Made by a program: the position numbers and the translations under genes. This document shows, in pieces, positions 45,264 to 53,556 of a stretch of 64,000 nucleotides of DNA. Each line of letters opens with the position of its first letter. Position 1 is the stretch's first letter. This DNA is from Cohnella sp. OV330. Its GTDB lineage: Bacteria > Bacillota > Bacilli > Paenibacillales > Paenibacillaceae. The stretch covers positions 62,001 through 126,000 of the forward strand of contig NZ_FOKE01000001.1 in NCBI RefSeq assembly GCF_900112065.1, given 5' to 3'. Under the pieces are notes generated by a model. The model did no database searches and was not told the origin of the DNA. It saw only the letters and a program-made list of their open reading frames with translations.

Positions 45264-45611
45264 ATGGCCCAGCAAAAGTGGATGAAATGGATCGTCGGGC
45301 TTTCGGGCGTCGCTTTATTTACAGGATTCGTCGGATTGATATCGGCCAACGGCGAGACCGTCTCGGACACGACGGCCGGTCAAGCGGGCAGCCAATCGGG
45401 CAGTTCCATCGCGCAAGGCGACGATCAGGTGACCGACCAATGGCAGAGCCAAACGAACGATGGTCAAACGAACGATGGCCAGACGGGCGGGTTCGGACGC
45501 CGCGGCGGAGGCAGATTCGGGGACATGGGCTCGGGCAGCAACGGCAGCAGCGGTACGCAAAGCCAGATTCCGTCGGATAGCCAAGGCAGCATGCGGACCC
45601 ACGCATCATAA
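45264..45611 (+). CDS. Small membrane-anchored Gly/Ser/Gln-rich protein
   Basis: This 115-residue protein has one N-terminal membrane segment (WIVGLSGVALFTGFVGLIS), then a low-complexity extracytoplasmic region with QTNDGQTNDGQTGGFGRRGGGRFG. GAGGAGG precedes the ATG. Only 31 bases separate its stop from the apbE start, so it belongs to the ApbE-ferric-reductase operon. It has no clear flavinylation motif (S/T-G-A-S/T), so whether it is the ApbE substrate is open. Confidence 0.7.
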   Translation: MAQQKWMKWIVGLSGVALFTGFVGLISANGETVSDTTAGQAGSQSGSSIAQGDDQVTDQWQSQTNDGQTNDGQTGGFGRRGGGRFGDMGSGSNGSSGTQSQIPSDSQGSMRTHAS

Positions 45612-45642
45612 CGCACATTTCAAACGCGAGGAGGCGGCGAAA

Positions 45643-46686
45643 ATCGATAACGACAGCTTTAGTGCCATGAATACGACGATCGCCATGCAGGGTCTGCCGG
45701 CTCGCTGGCGCGCGCAAGCTAGAAATTGGTTCGCGTTCGCCGAAGCGCAGCTGAGCCGTTTCCTGCCGGACAGCGAGCTGTCGAGGCTGAACCGCGCGGC
45801 GGGCAAAACGTTCCTGGCGACGCCGCTGCTCTATCAGGTGCTCGCCGAGGCGGATCGCTATCATCGCGAGACCGGCGGGCTGTTCAATCCATACTTAGGC
45901 AGGCTAATGGAGCGGCTCGGGTATAACGAGAGCTTCGAGCGGCTGAGCCCCGCCGAAGCGGAGGAAAGCACGGCGAGCATCGCTGCCGGCACAGAAGCGG
46001 ACGCGATCGGCGGCAGAATGCCGGATTCGAAAGATCTCGGGAGCAGGATGCCGCATGCGAAAGAATTCGCCGGCAGGATGCCGGATTCGAAGGCCGGGTT
46101 CTCGGCCGCAGCGTTGGACCCTGGCAGCCGCGCGATCCGGCTGCGGCCGGATGTTGCAGTGGATCTCGGCGGCATCGCCAAGGGCTGGACGGCCCGGCAT
46201 TTAGCGAAGCTGGCCCGGCAGGACGGCGTCCGGATCGGGGCGGTCGGCGCCGGAGGCGACCTGATCCTCTGGGGCTGTCCGCCCGACGGCTGGCGAATCA
46301 GCGTCGCGGACCCTTGGCGCCCCGAGCGGGATGCGACCGGCTTGACGCTTCGCAGAGGCGCCGGCATCGCGACGAGCAGCGCGGTCAAGCGCCGCTGGCA
46401 GGACCAGGGCGGCAGCATGCGCCATCATATCGTCGATCCGCGTACCGGGCTGTCGGCGCGTACCGACCTGGCGCAGGTGACCGTGCTCGCGCCCGATGCG
46501 GTCATGGCCGAAGTCTACGCCAAATGCGCGTTGCTGCTCGGCGCCGAACAAGGCCCGGCATGGCTTGAACGGGCGAACCCCCGCTGCGCGATGATCGGCG
46601 TTCGGAACGACGGCGCGCTCGTCTACGGCGGCGATCTGGATACGTATGTCATGGAGGAGCGTGCCAGCTATGAACGGATTGGCTGA
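45643..46686 (+). CDS. apbE: FAD:protein FMN transferase (ApbE)
   Basis: ApbE covalently attaches FMN to Ser/Thr of extracytoplasmic redox proteins. Family motifs are FSAMNTTIAMQ, FLPDSELSRLN, FNPYLGRLMERLGY, VDLGGIAKGWTA, VGAGGDLILWG and HHIVDPRTG, which are conserved in order. No signal peptide or lipobox is seen, so it may act in the cytosol. GAGGAGG stands 8 bases before ATC at 45643, and the only in-frame ATG (45667) lies inside the conserved AMNT motif; an ATC start is therefore proposed. Residues about 124-153 are a threefold 10-residue repeat (GRMPDSK type) absent from the family core. It overlaps the next gene by 17 bp. Confidence 0.82.
   Translation: MDNDSFSAMNTTIAMQGLPARWRAQARNWFAFAEAQLSRFLPDSELSRLNRAAGKTFLATPLLYQVLAEADRYHRETGGLFNPYLGRLMERLGYNESFERLSPAEAEESTASIAAGTEADAIGGRMPDSKDLGSRMPHAKEFAGRMPDSKAGFSAAALDPGSRAIRLRPDVAVDLGGIAKGWTARHLAKLARQDGVRIGAVGAGGDLILWGCPPDGWRISVADPWRPERDATGLTLRRGAGIATSSAVKRRWQDQGGSMRHHIVDPRTGLSARTDLAQVTVLAPDAVMAEVYAKCALLLGAEQGPAWLERANPRCAMIGVRNDGALVYGGDLDTYVMEERASYERIG
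46012..46101 (+). repeat. Three in-frame 30-bp repeats inside apbE
   Basis: Copies at 46012, 46042 and 46072 encode GRMPDSKDLG, SRMPHAKEFA and GRMPDSKAGF. Confidence 0.85.
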
Positions 46687-47242
46687 TTGGCTGACCGTGT
46701 GGACGACGACCCGCGCGGCCGGCATTACCTGTTACCTGCTGTTGTTCGTATCGACTGGCGCCGGCATTTTGACGAGCCTCAAGCTGTTCGGGCCGAAAAC
46801 CCGCGCCGGCGCGCTCTTTCTTCACCAGTCGGCCGGCTGGTTCGGCTTCTTGTTCGGCGCCCTGCACGGATCGGTGCTGATGTTCGACAAGTACGTCGGA
46901 TACAGCCCGCTGGAGCTGCTCGTCCCTTTTGCAGCGCGCACCCATCCTTACTTGATGGGGATCGGCACGCTGAGCTTCTATATCACGCTCGTCCTGATCG
47001 CTTCGTCGGACATGATGAAGCGGCTCGGCAAAAAAAACTGGCGCGCCATCCACTTTCTCGCGTTCCCCGGCTTCTTCATGGGCCTGGTCCATGGGCTGCT
47101 CCTCGGCACCGATTCGAGCCAGCCCTGGATGAAATGGACGTATATCGCAACCGCCGGACTCATCGTCGCGCTCACCATTTTCCGCATCGCCGTACCGAGC
47201 CCGGCAGGCGTTCCGAAGGCCAGGGCGAAGGCGGCTGCTTGA
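46670..47242 (+). CDS. Ferric reductase-like transmembrane heme protein
   Basis: This 190-residue membrane protein has about five to six hydrophobic segments and two His pairs suited to heme b: FLHQSAGWFGFLFGALHG and AIHFLAFPGFFMGLVHG. This is the ferric-reductase-like domain (FRD) seen in MsrQ and Fre-type proteins. The ATG at 46670 overlaps the end of apbE. Together with ApbE and the small membrane protein it suggests a flavin-linked transmembrane electron pathway; the acceptor is unknown. It ends at a strong terminator. Confidence 0.82.
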   Translation: MNGLADWLTVWTTTRAAGITCYLLLFVSTGAGILTSLKLFGPKTRAGALFLHQSAGWFGFLFGALHGSVLMFDKYVGYSPLELLVPFAARTHPYLMGIGTLSFYITLVLIASSDMMKRLGKKNWRAIHFLAFPGFFMGLVHGLLLGTDSSQPWMKWTYIATAGLIVALTIFRIAVPSPAGVPKARAKAAA

Positions 47243-47297
47243 CGCTAGGTTTGGTGCCAGGTTTGGTGCCAGATTAGGTACGGGGTTGACGCCAATA

Positions 47298-47346
47298 CAA
47301 AACAGGCATGATCGCCCCGCCAGGGGGATATCATGCCTGTTTTTGT
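47298..47346. terminator. Bidirectional terminator after the ApbE operon
   Basis: ACAGGCATGAT and ATCATGCCTGT pair perfectly; TTTTTG follows and AAA precedes. Confidence 0.9.
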
Positions 47347-47351
47347 GGCGT

Positions 47352-48521
47352 TTAGCCGACTCGCACCACGAGCGCGTTGCTGAGCAATCGCCCCGGCTTC
47401 GTCAAGTAGTTGCCGCCCATCCACAACCCGCTCGAAGCGCCGCCATCCAGGTTCATCGCCTGCCAGGCGCCGGCCTGCTTCATGATCTCCGCCAGCTGCG
47501 GAATCGTAGCGCCGCTCGTCGTGAGCAGGATTAGCCGATGGTCGCGGGTGATTCCAAGCGCGCTGCGGGCGCCGCCGTTCGTCAGGATCTTCGGATCCTT
47601 GAAGCCTTCGCCGGCGACATCGAGCGCGATTTTCCCGTTCGCGACGAGCCGAGGTCCGGCTTGCACAGCCCCCTCCACGCGGCCTTGATTAAAACGATCC
47701 ATAAACGAGAGGCCGGGGACGATCTCTGCCAGCTGATCGGCGTTATACAGAAACGTCGCCCGCTTGTCTCCGGGGCTGTTCTTCTTCAACTTGCCGCCCC
47801 CGGCGATGTAGCCGTACGGCGCTTTGTAGTCGCTGTCGGTATAGGCGTCGAAAAAAGTGCCGTTGATCGCGACCCTCGCCTTCGCCCGCTTCGCCATGCT
47901 GCCCAGTTCCTCGACCTTGCCGATCTTGTCCCCGGCGAGCACCGTGTCGAGGCGGACGGCCGGATGCAGCAGCGCGACGGTAACGACCTGTGCGGCGAAG
48001 GTTTTGCCGCCGATCTTAAATCGCTTCGACGCTTGCTCCACCGGCTTCGTGTCCGCGGGATGCGTTCCTCTCGCGACAGGCAGCCTCAAGGTCTCGCCGG
48101 CCGGCGCCTGCAGCTGCGCCGCTTCGACGTCCCGCTCCCATTGCACCGACCATCCGAATGCCGAGGCCAGCGCGGACGACGGGACGTATAGGCTCCCGCC
48201 CTTATTGATCGGCGCAGCTTTAAGCGTCACGGGGGCCCCGTTCAGCATCGCGGCTGCGCTGCCGGACGACATGGCGAGCGTCGCATTTTCGCCTAGCGAT
48301 AGCGTCACGATGCGGCCGCCCTCGCTCGATACCAGCCGCCCGCCCGCGAATCCATCCAGCGAACGGAGCGCGATATAGGATCTTCCTTGCGCGTCCACGT
48401 AGATCAAGCCTTTGGCAGGCACCGTCGCCGCTGAGGCCGTCTGGACGCCCGCGCCCGCCGACGGCAAGACGAATGCGAGCGCCGCGAAGGCGATAATCAA
48501 CCACAACCACCGTTTTTTCAT
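47352..48521 (-). CDS. Secreted phosphodiester glycosidase (NAGPA domain) with copper amine oxidase-like N-domain
   Basis: This 389-residue exported protein has a signal peptide (WLWLIIAFAALAFVLPSAGAG). A substrate-binding-like domain of the copper amine oxidase N-terminal type follows (SLYVPSSALASAFGWSVQW). The NAGPA domain carries VAINGTFFDAY, LTNGGARSALGITRDHRLILLTTSG and MNLDGGASSGLW. NAGPA enzymes cleave GlcNAc-1-phosphodiesters, and bacterial members act on wall polymers or exopolysaccharide. It lies convergent to the ApbE operon. Confidence 0.88.
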   Translation of the reverse strand: MKKRWLWLIIAFAALAFVLPSAGAGVQTASAATVPAKGLIYVDAQGRSYIALRSLDGFAGGRLVSSEGGRIVTLSLGENATLAMSSGSAAAMLNGAPVTLKAAPINKGGSLYVPSSALASAFGWSVQWERDVEAAQLQAPAGETLRLPVARGTHPADTKPVEQASKRFKIGGKTFAAQVVTVALLHPAVRLDTVLAGDKIGKVEELGSMAKRAKARVAINGTFFDAYTDSDYKAPYGYIAGGGKLKKNSPGDKRATFLYNADQLAEIVPGLSFMDRFNQGRVEGAVQAGPRLVANGKIALDVAGEGFKDPKILTNGGARSALGITRDHRLILLTTSGATIPQLAEIMKQAGAWQAMNLDGGASSGLWMGGNYLTKPGRLLSNALVVRVG

Positions 48522-48690
48522 TTGTGTATGTCTCTCCTCTGTCCCAATCTCTTCTCTTTATCGGCAGCGGGCGGTCAACATCAAAGAAGGGAGCCGCTTC
48601 CCCGCGGGAAAATATCCGGTCAAGTAAATGGTCGGTTTAATCCCGGATGAGATTTTTACGCAATGGGAGCGGCGGTTGTGCATGGTTTTG

Positions 48691-48858
48691 TTTCTGGTTG
48701 AGACTTCTTTCGCGTAGGGGCCGGCGGAATGGCGAGGGTTGTTTCTAGCTGAGACTTTTTGGTCGATGGAAGTTGCGGTTGGACGCGGTTTGTTGCTAGT
48801 GGAGACTTTTTAGTCGATGGAAGTTGAGATTGGACACGGTTTGTTTCCGGTTGAGCCT
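48691..48858. repeat. Array F: four direct units at exactly 51/51/51 bp
   Basis: Units TTTCTGGTTGAGACT, TTTCTAGCTGAGACT, TTGCTAGTGGAGACT and TTTCCGGTTGAGCCT begin at 48691, 48742, 48793 and 48844. Flanks such as GTCGATGGAAGTTG are shared by the middle copies. Confidence 0.85.
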
Positions 48859-48947
48859 TCTTGGGCGAAAGGATAGCCGCTACGGAACATGGCAAAAAGG
48901 AATGTCCCGCATCGACCATGGGTCGCGCAAGACATTCCTTCGAAAGG

Positions 48948-49133
48948 TATCGTGCAAAAGTGCGCGATAGGCAACCCGGCAATCTATTGGGCCACGTCTA
49001 TCGCGCAAATTTGCATGATACAAGTCAGCAATCAGGTATTTCCGGTAAGAATCGGCGCTGCATCGTGCAGATTTACAGGATAGTCCCTCGCGCAAGTCAC
49101 CGCGACCGCCGTATCACGCACATTTGCAGGATA
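48948..49133. repeat. Array D: second copy of the array C palindromes, 51/62/51 bp
   Basis: Palindromic units start at 48948, 48999, 49061 and 49112. They match array C in sequence type and in every spacing, although the sequences between units differ. Confidence 0.85.
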
Positions 49134-49218
49134 CGTGCGGCTGGGGCGATTGGAGCAAGCAAGCGGCACTGTCATGCATGCCGCTCCTATTCGCGCGCTC
49201 CTGCTATTGGCTCCGCCA

Positions 49219-50820
49219 TTAAGAGCGGCGCGTATCCGTCGGCTGCGCCTTCAACGAAAAGGGCCGCGGCCCCTGGTAGGGCCGGCCTGCCGGCTGCTGG
49301 CGCCCGGTACCGGCCTGCGCCTGGCCCGCGCGCCCTTGCGGGGCTGCGCCGCCGCGACCGCCTTGGCCCGCCGACGCTTGGCCGCGTGCGGCGCCGCTGC
49401 CCGGCCGGCTCTCGCCGCGCGGCGCGTCGGACCGGCCGCCGCGTCCCGCCTCCGGCCGTGCACCGCGGCCGCTCTCCTGCCTGCCGCCGGCTGCGCCTTG
49501 GCGACCCGCTTCCTGCCTGCCGCCGGCTGCGCCCTGGCGACCCGCTTCCTGGCCGCCTCCGCTGCCGCCGCGTCCGGCCTCGGCCCGTCCGCCTTGGCCG
49601 GCGCCCTGACGGCCGCCGCCTTGACGTCCGCGTCCGCCGCCGCGCTGCTGGTCGGCCTCGTCCTTCGGTTCGGCCGGCGCGGAGCCCAACGGGTACGGAT
49701 GTCCCTTGATCTCCGGAATCTTCTTGCCGATGAGCTTCTGGATATCCCGCAGGTACGGGAGCTCCTCATCCTCGCAGAGCGAGATCGCGATGCCGCTCAG
49801 GCCCGCGCGGCCGGTACGGCCGATACGGTGCACGTACGTCTCCGGCTCGTTCGGCAGATTGAAGTTGATGACGTACGGCAGCTCGTCGATGTCGATGCCG
49901 CGCGCCGCGATATCGGTCGCGACCAGGATACGCGTGGTGCCGTTCTTGAAGCCGGCGAGCGCGCTCTGCCGGGCGTTCTGCGACTTGTTGCCGTGAATGG
50001 CTGCTGCGGAGACGCCCGACTTGGCCAGATGGCGGACGACGCGGTCGGCGCCATGCTTGGTGCGGGTGAACACGAGCGCAGACGTGATTTTCTTGTCGCG
50101 CAACAGGTCGAGCAACAGCGTCTGCTTGTTCGCCTTGTCCACCAGATAGACGCATTGCTCGATCCGCTCGGCCGTTGAGGATACGGGCGTCACCTCGACC
50201 TTGGCAGGGTTGACGAGGATCGTCTGCACCATCTTGGTGATCTCCGTCGGCATCGTCGCTGAGAACAGCAGCGTCTGCCGCTTCTGCGGCACCTTCGCGA
50301 TGATGCGCTTCACGTCGTGCACGAAGCCCATGTCGAGCATCCGGTCGGCTTCGTCGAGCACGAGGATCTGCACGTGGGACAGATCGATGAAGCCCTGATT
50401 CATCAGATCGATCAACCGGCCCGGCGTGGCGATGACGATATCCGTGCCGCGCGCGAGCAACTCCTCTTGCGGCTTCTGGGACACTCCGCCGAAGATGACG
50501 ATGCTGCGGATGTCGACGTGCCGTCCGTATGCGCGTACGTTGTCGTAAATCTGGATCGCCAGCTCCCGGGTCGGCGTCAGCACTAGGGATCGGATCGGCC
50601 GGCGCTTGCCCGGCGGCTTTTGCTGTTCGCTCAGCAGCTGGAGCATCGGCAGCGAGAACGCGGCCGTCTTGCCCGTGCCCGTCTGCGCGCAGCCGAACAG
50701 GTCCCTGCCCGCGAGCACGACGGGAATCGCTTGCTCCTGGATCGGCGTAGGCGTCGTATAATTTTCTTCGCTCAGCGCTTTGAGTATCGCCGGCTTGAGC
50801 TTAAGGTCGTTGAAGTTCAT
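49219..50820 (-). CDS. DEAD-box RNA helicase with long RGG-like tail
   Basis: This 533-residue ATP-dependent RNA helicase of the RhlE/CshA type has Q motif [13 protein letters not shown], Walker [21 protein letters not shown] in [12 protein letters not shown] in LFSATMP, and motif [14 protein letters not shown]. Residues from about 385 form a 150-residue low-complexity tail of Gly, Arg, Gln and Ala with repeats [13 protein letters not shown], expected to bind RNA and favour condensation. Such helicases assist ribosome assembly and mRNA decay at low temperature. AAAGGAG precedes the ATG. Confidence 0.92.
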   Translation of the reverse strand: MNFNDLKLKPAILKALSEENYTTPTPIQEQAIPVVLAGRDLFGCAQTGTGKTAAFSLPMLQLLSEQQKPPGKRRPIRSLVLTPTRELAIQIYDNVRAYGRHVDIRSIVIFGGVSQKPQEELLARGTDIVIATPGRLIDLMNQGFIDLSHVQILVLDEADRMLDMGFVHDVKRIIAKVPQKRQTLLFSATMPTEITKMVQTILVNPAKVEVTPVSSTAERIEQCVYLVDKANKQTLLLDLLRDKKITSALVFTRTKHGADRVVRHLAKSGVSAAAIHGNKSQNARQSALAGFKNGTTRILVATDIAARGIDIDELPYVINFNLPNEPETYVHRIGRTGRAGLSGIAISLCEDEELPYLRDIQKLIGKKIPEIKGHPYPLGSAPAEPKDEADQQRGGGRGRQGGGRQGAGQGGRAEAGRGGSGGGQEAGRQGAAGGRQEAGRQGAAGGRQESGRGARPEAGRGGRSDAPRGESRPGSGAARGQASAGQGGRGGAAPQGRAGQAQAGTGRQQPAGRPYQGPRPFSLKAQPTDTRRS

Positions 50821-50963
50821 GGAATCTCCTTTATGTTAAAGCGTATCGTAAAATGGTCATGCCAAGCATTATACCCTACCTGGGACTGGGATTGAAAGGA
50901 GCAGGCGCCATATCGCCGCCCGAAAATGCAAAAAAAGGCAATTTTCTAGGGCGCGCGAAGCGT

Positions 50964-50992
50964 TTGCCTGTCGATTCTGCTACTATTAAATA
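50964..50992 (+). promoter_or_regulatory. Possible promoter of the 51027-52045 operon
   Basis: TTGCCT and TAAATA are 17 bases apart; the start would be near 50999. Confidence 0.4.
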
Positions 50993-51026
50993 AATAGTAC
51001 CCGTTTCAGGGGGGAGGCTACTCACG

Positions 51027-51407
51027 ATGAAAAACGATGCGCCGGCACATCCGAGCGGCAGCTTCAAAGTCGTCACGCTGTGCGGATCCACGCGGTTTAA
51101 GCCCGAGTTCGAGCGCATCAACGCCGAATTGACGCTTGCGGGCAACGTCGTCATCTCTGTAGGCGTCTTCGTTCATACGGAAGGCCCCGCGGTTTCCGAA
51201 GCGCAGAAGCAACGGCTGGACCTTATTCATTTGCAAAAAATCGACATGGCCGACGAGATCTTCGTCGTCAATCCGGGCGGTTACATCGGCGAGAGCACGA
51301 GAGGCGAGATCGAATACGCGACGCGAACGGGCGTCCCGGTCCGGTACCTCGTCCCGCCCGCTCCGAGCGGTCCGGACGCCCTAACCGATGGGAGGCTCGT
51401 CCCTTGA
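51027..51407 (+). CDS. Nucleoside 2-deoxyribosyltransferase-like protein
   Basis: This 126-residue protein has the Rossmann-like fold signature VTLCGSTRFKPEFERIN and the later IFVVNPGGYIGESTRGEIEYA with a candidate catalytic Glu, as in nucleoside 2-deoxyribosyltransferase or nucleoside-monophosphate glycosidase families. The exact activity is unknown. A TTGA overlap couples it to a DNA glycosylase gene, so both act on N-glycosidic bonds, which supports a nucleotide-damage theme by inference. Confidence 0.72.
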   Translation: MKNDAPAHPSGSFKVVTLCGSTRFKPEFERINAELTLAGNVVISVGVFVHTEGPAVSEAQKQRLDLIHLQKIDMADEIFVVNPGGYIGESTRGEIEYATRTGVPVRYLVPPAPSGPDALTDGRLVP

Positions 51408-52045
51408 CCTTGATCGTGCACGCCGAATCTCCCGAGGGACTTTATCTGCGGCAATCGGATCCCGTGCTGGCCCGGTTAATCGAGCGCGTCGGGGAGATTC
51501 GCCTGTCGCCGAGCCGCACGCCCTACGAATCCCTCGTCGGCTCTATCGTCTCTCAGATGCTCTCCGCCAAAGTCGCAGGCGTCATCAAACAGCGGCTCAC
51601 GACGCTAATAGGCGGGCCGCTCACGCCCGAGTCGCTGCTAGCGCACGACGAGGAGACGTTGCGGGGTATCGGGCTTTCTTATGCCAAGATCCGCTCGATT
51701 CACGACCTCTCTCGCCGGACCCTGTCGGGCGCGTTGGACTACGAAGCGCTAGGCGTTCTGCCCGAGGCGGAAGCCGTCGCCATGTTGACCCAGGTTAAAG
51801 GAATCGGGAAATGGACGGCCGAGATGTTCCTGATCTTCTCGCTCGGCCGGCCGGACGTGCTCTCGCTCGGAGACGCCGGCCTGCAGCGCGCGGCTCAATG
51901 GTTATACGGGCGCATTAATCCCGACGAGGCGCCCGGCTGCTTGGGACGGTACGCCGATCGGTGGAGCCCTTACCGCAGCATCGCCTGCCTTTACTTGTGG
52001 CGGGCGATCGACGACGGCTACGTGGACGGACGGTCGGAGTTGTAG
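51404..52045 (+). CDS. DNA-3-methyladenine glycosylase II (HhH-GPD, AlkA type)
   Basis: This 213-residue base-excision enzyme removes alkylated purines. The helix-hairpin-helix is VKGIGKWTAEMFLIFSLGRPDVLSLGDAGLQRA, with the catalytic Asp in LSLGDAG. SIVSQMLSAKVAGVI matches the family opening. The TTG start at 51404 follows GGGAGG by 8 bases and overlaps the preceding stop. It lacks the N-terminal TBP-like domain of E. coli AlkA, as do many Gram-positive members. A strong hairpin follows. Confidence 0.88.
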   Translation: MTLIVHAESPEGLYLRQSDPVLARLIERVGEIRLSPSRTPYESLVGSIVSQMLSAKVAGVIKQRLTTLIGGPLTPESLLAHDEETLRGIGLSYAKIRSIHDLSRRTLSGALDYEALGVLPEAEAVAMLTQVKGIGKWTAEMFLIFSLGRPDVLSLGDAGLQRAAQWLYGRINPDEAPGCLGRYADRWSPYRSIACLYLWRAIDDGYVDGRSEL

Positions 52046-52075
52046 CGCAACGGGGATTTTACCTTTAGAACGGAC

Positions 52076-52103
52076 GCAAGCGCAGGCCGGCGCCTGCGCT
52101 TGC
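52076..52103. terminator. GC-rich hairpin between alkA-type gene and SGNH gene
   Basis: GCAAGCGCAGG and CCTGCGCTTGC pair perfectly around CCGGCG. A T-run is lacking, but the position between convergent genes fits a terminator. Confidence 0.6.
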
Positions 52104-52144
52104 TTGCCGACGGGCCGCGTTGCGGTCGCCGGCAGGAACCTCTG

Positions 52145-52750
52145 TTAGATCCGCTCCAAAAACGGAATCGCGATCGCGGCGATTCGGGCGTGTCCCCGTT
52201 CATTCGGATGCAAGCCGTCGTCCGTGAACAGCGGGAGCGTCAGCCGGTTCAGCCCGCTCTCCGCGTACAAATCCAGCACCGGAAGCGCGTACTCGCGGCC
52301 GAGCGCGGAGACAACTTCCGCGTAGTCGCGGAGCCGATGTCCCTGCGCGTTAGGACGAACGACGTCATAGCCGTCCTTGTCCCGCTGCAGCGGCGTCCAA
52401 AGACTCAAGCGGCAGCCTGGATTCGCCGTCAGCACGGTTTCGATCGCCGTCCTGTACGCGCCGACGAACGTCAACGGGTCGTAGCCGTCCCGGCTGCCAA
52501 GCGGCTTGTCGAGCCGGTAATCGTTCGTTCCCGCGAAAACGGTGACGCAGTCCAAGCCGGCGTCGATCCCCGCCGCCATGTTGACGGTAGCGCCTTCGTC
52601 GGTCGCGCCGCCGGCCGTCATCGGACAGCCGCTTCTGCCGTAATTAAGCACCTCCGCAAAGCCAAGCGCATCCCGTACGACCGGCTGGTAGCCGTTCGCC
52701 GCCGTGATGCTGTCTCCCAGCGTGCCCCAGCGTTTGCCTTCCCATTTCAC
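52145..52750 (-). CDS. SGNH/GDSL-family hydrolase
   Basis: This 201-residue esterase/lipase-like enzyme has block I TLGDSITAANGYQ (Ser nucleophile), block II Gly in GRSGCPM, block III FAGTNDYR (Asn) and block V DGLHPNERGH (Asp, His). No signal peptide is seen. The GTG at 52750 was chosen because GGAG stands 9 bases upstream. Codons before it encode an unlikely basic stretch. It follows a 58-codon frame on the same strand. Confidence 0.85.
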   Translation of the reverse strand: MKWEGKRWGTLGDSITAANGYQPVVRDALGFAEVLNYGRSGCPMTAGGATDEGATVNMAAGIDAGLDCVTVFAGTNDYRLDKPLGSRDGYDPLTFVGAYRTAIETVLTANPGCRLSLWTPLQRDKDGYDVVRPNAQGHRLRDYAEVVSALGREYALPVLDLYAESGLNRLTLPLFTDDGLHPNERGHARIAAIAIPFLERI

Positions 52751-52782
52751 CTTGCTCACGCTCCGTCTCGAATGTCCGTTCT

Positions 52783-52959
52783 TTATTCTGCCATTGCCGC
52801 TTGTTCGCCCAGCCACGCGACCTGCTCCAGGAGGAGACGCCGTGGCTCGGGCACCCGAATCCCGCGCGGGCCTGCCATTTTGGAATACAACGCCCGATTC
52901 GCCGGGTGCCGGTGAACGAGCGTATTGGACGCAAGCGCGCCGAAGTTCGTTACAGTCAT
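52783..52959 (-). CDS. Short hypothetical protein upstream of the SGNH hydrolase
   Basis: This 58-residue frame begins MTVTNFGALASNTLVHRHPA and ends LLLEQVAWLGEQAAMAE. GAAAGG stands 7 bases upstream of the ATG. It lies 32 bp before the SGNH gene and may be cotranscribed. There is no known domain; it could be a remnant of a longer gene. Confidence 0.45.
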   Translation of the reverse strand: MTVTNFGALASNTLVHRHPANRALYSKMAGPRGIRVPEPRRLLLEQVAWLGEQAAMAE

Positions 52960-53078
52960 GAGTTTACCTTTCATATATTCTCTATGTCCAGCCTTTGACG
53001 AAGCCGGCGCGGGGCCGCTTGGGTAAAGCATAGGTAATTCCAAACGGCATGTGGAGCGCTTGAAGGAGGAAAGTACGC

Positions 53079-53543
53079 ATGAAGCCGTTCGATTATTCGC
53101 TGGACTACGCCCGCCTCGATCTGCGGGCGCATCCGGAGCTGTACGCGGTGGGCCGCGGCGAGCAGGGCGTGCTGATGGCGGAGCCTTACAAAAGCGAGAT
53201 TTTGCCGCATTGGCGGTTCAAGACGCCGGAGGAAGCGGTCGAATCGTCCGAGAAAATTTATGCCATGTTCCTGGCGTACAAAGCGGCGGACGACTTCGTC
53301 GGCATGGATATGGCCCGCAAGTTTCTGCAGATGGGCTTCACCCGCGCCCGCCGCTATGCGAACCACAAGAGCGGCCGCAAGTACGCGGCGCCCGGCGGCG
53401 AAGAACTGCCCGATCGATATGACCCCGTCAAAGCGCAGTCGGCGGCGATTTTCAAAAAGAAGTGGGACGAGGCCCGCACCGATGCCGAGTACTTGGCGAT
53501 GAAGCGGCGTCATCGGGAGCGGTACGAAGAGAACGCGACGTAA
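53079..53543 (+). CDS. DUF4385 family protein
   Basis: This 154-residue cytosolic protein opens FDYSLDYARLDLRAHPELYAVGRGEQGVL and has SEILPHWRFKTPEEA and FVGMDMARKFLQMGFTRARRYANHKSGRKY, the DUF4385 hallmarks. The family occurs in bacteria and phages without an assigned role. GAAGGAGG precedes the ATG. It converges on the DUF429 gene. Confidence 0.85.
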   Translation: MKPFDYSLDYARLDLRAHPELYAVGRGEQGVLMAEPYKSEILPHWRFKTPEEAVESSEKIYAMFLAYKAADDFVGMDMARKFLQMGFTRARRYANHKSGRKYAAPGGEELPDRYDPVKAQSAAIFKKKWDEARTDAEYLAMKRRHRERYEENAT

Positions 53544-53556
53544 GCGTCGGCCCGAC

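Larger units (their letters stand above)
48522..49218. other. Intergenic region with arrays F and D
   Basis: The 697-bp gap holds the upstream region of the NAGPA gene, array F (48691-48858) and array D (48948-49133). An inverted repeat AAGGAATGTC/GACATTCCTT sits between them (48898-48941). No gene is supported. Confidence 0.75.
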
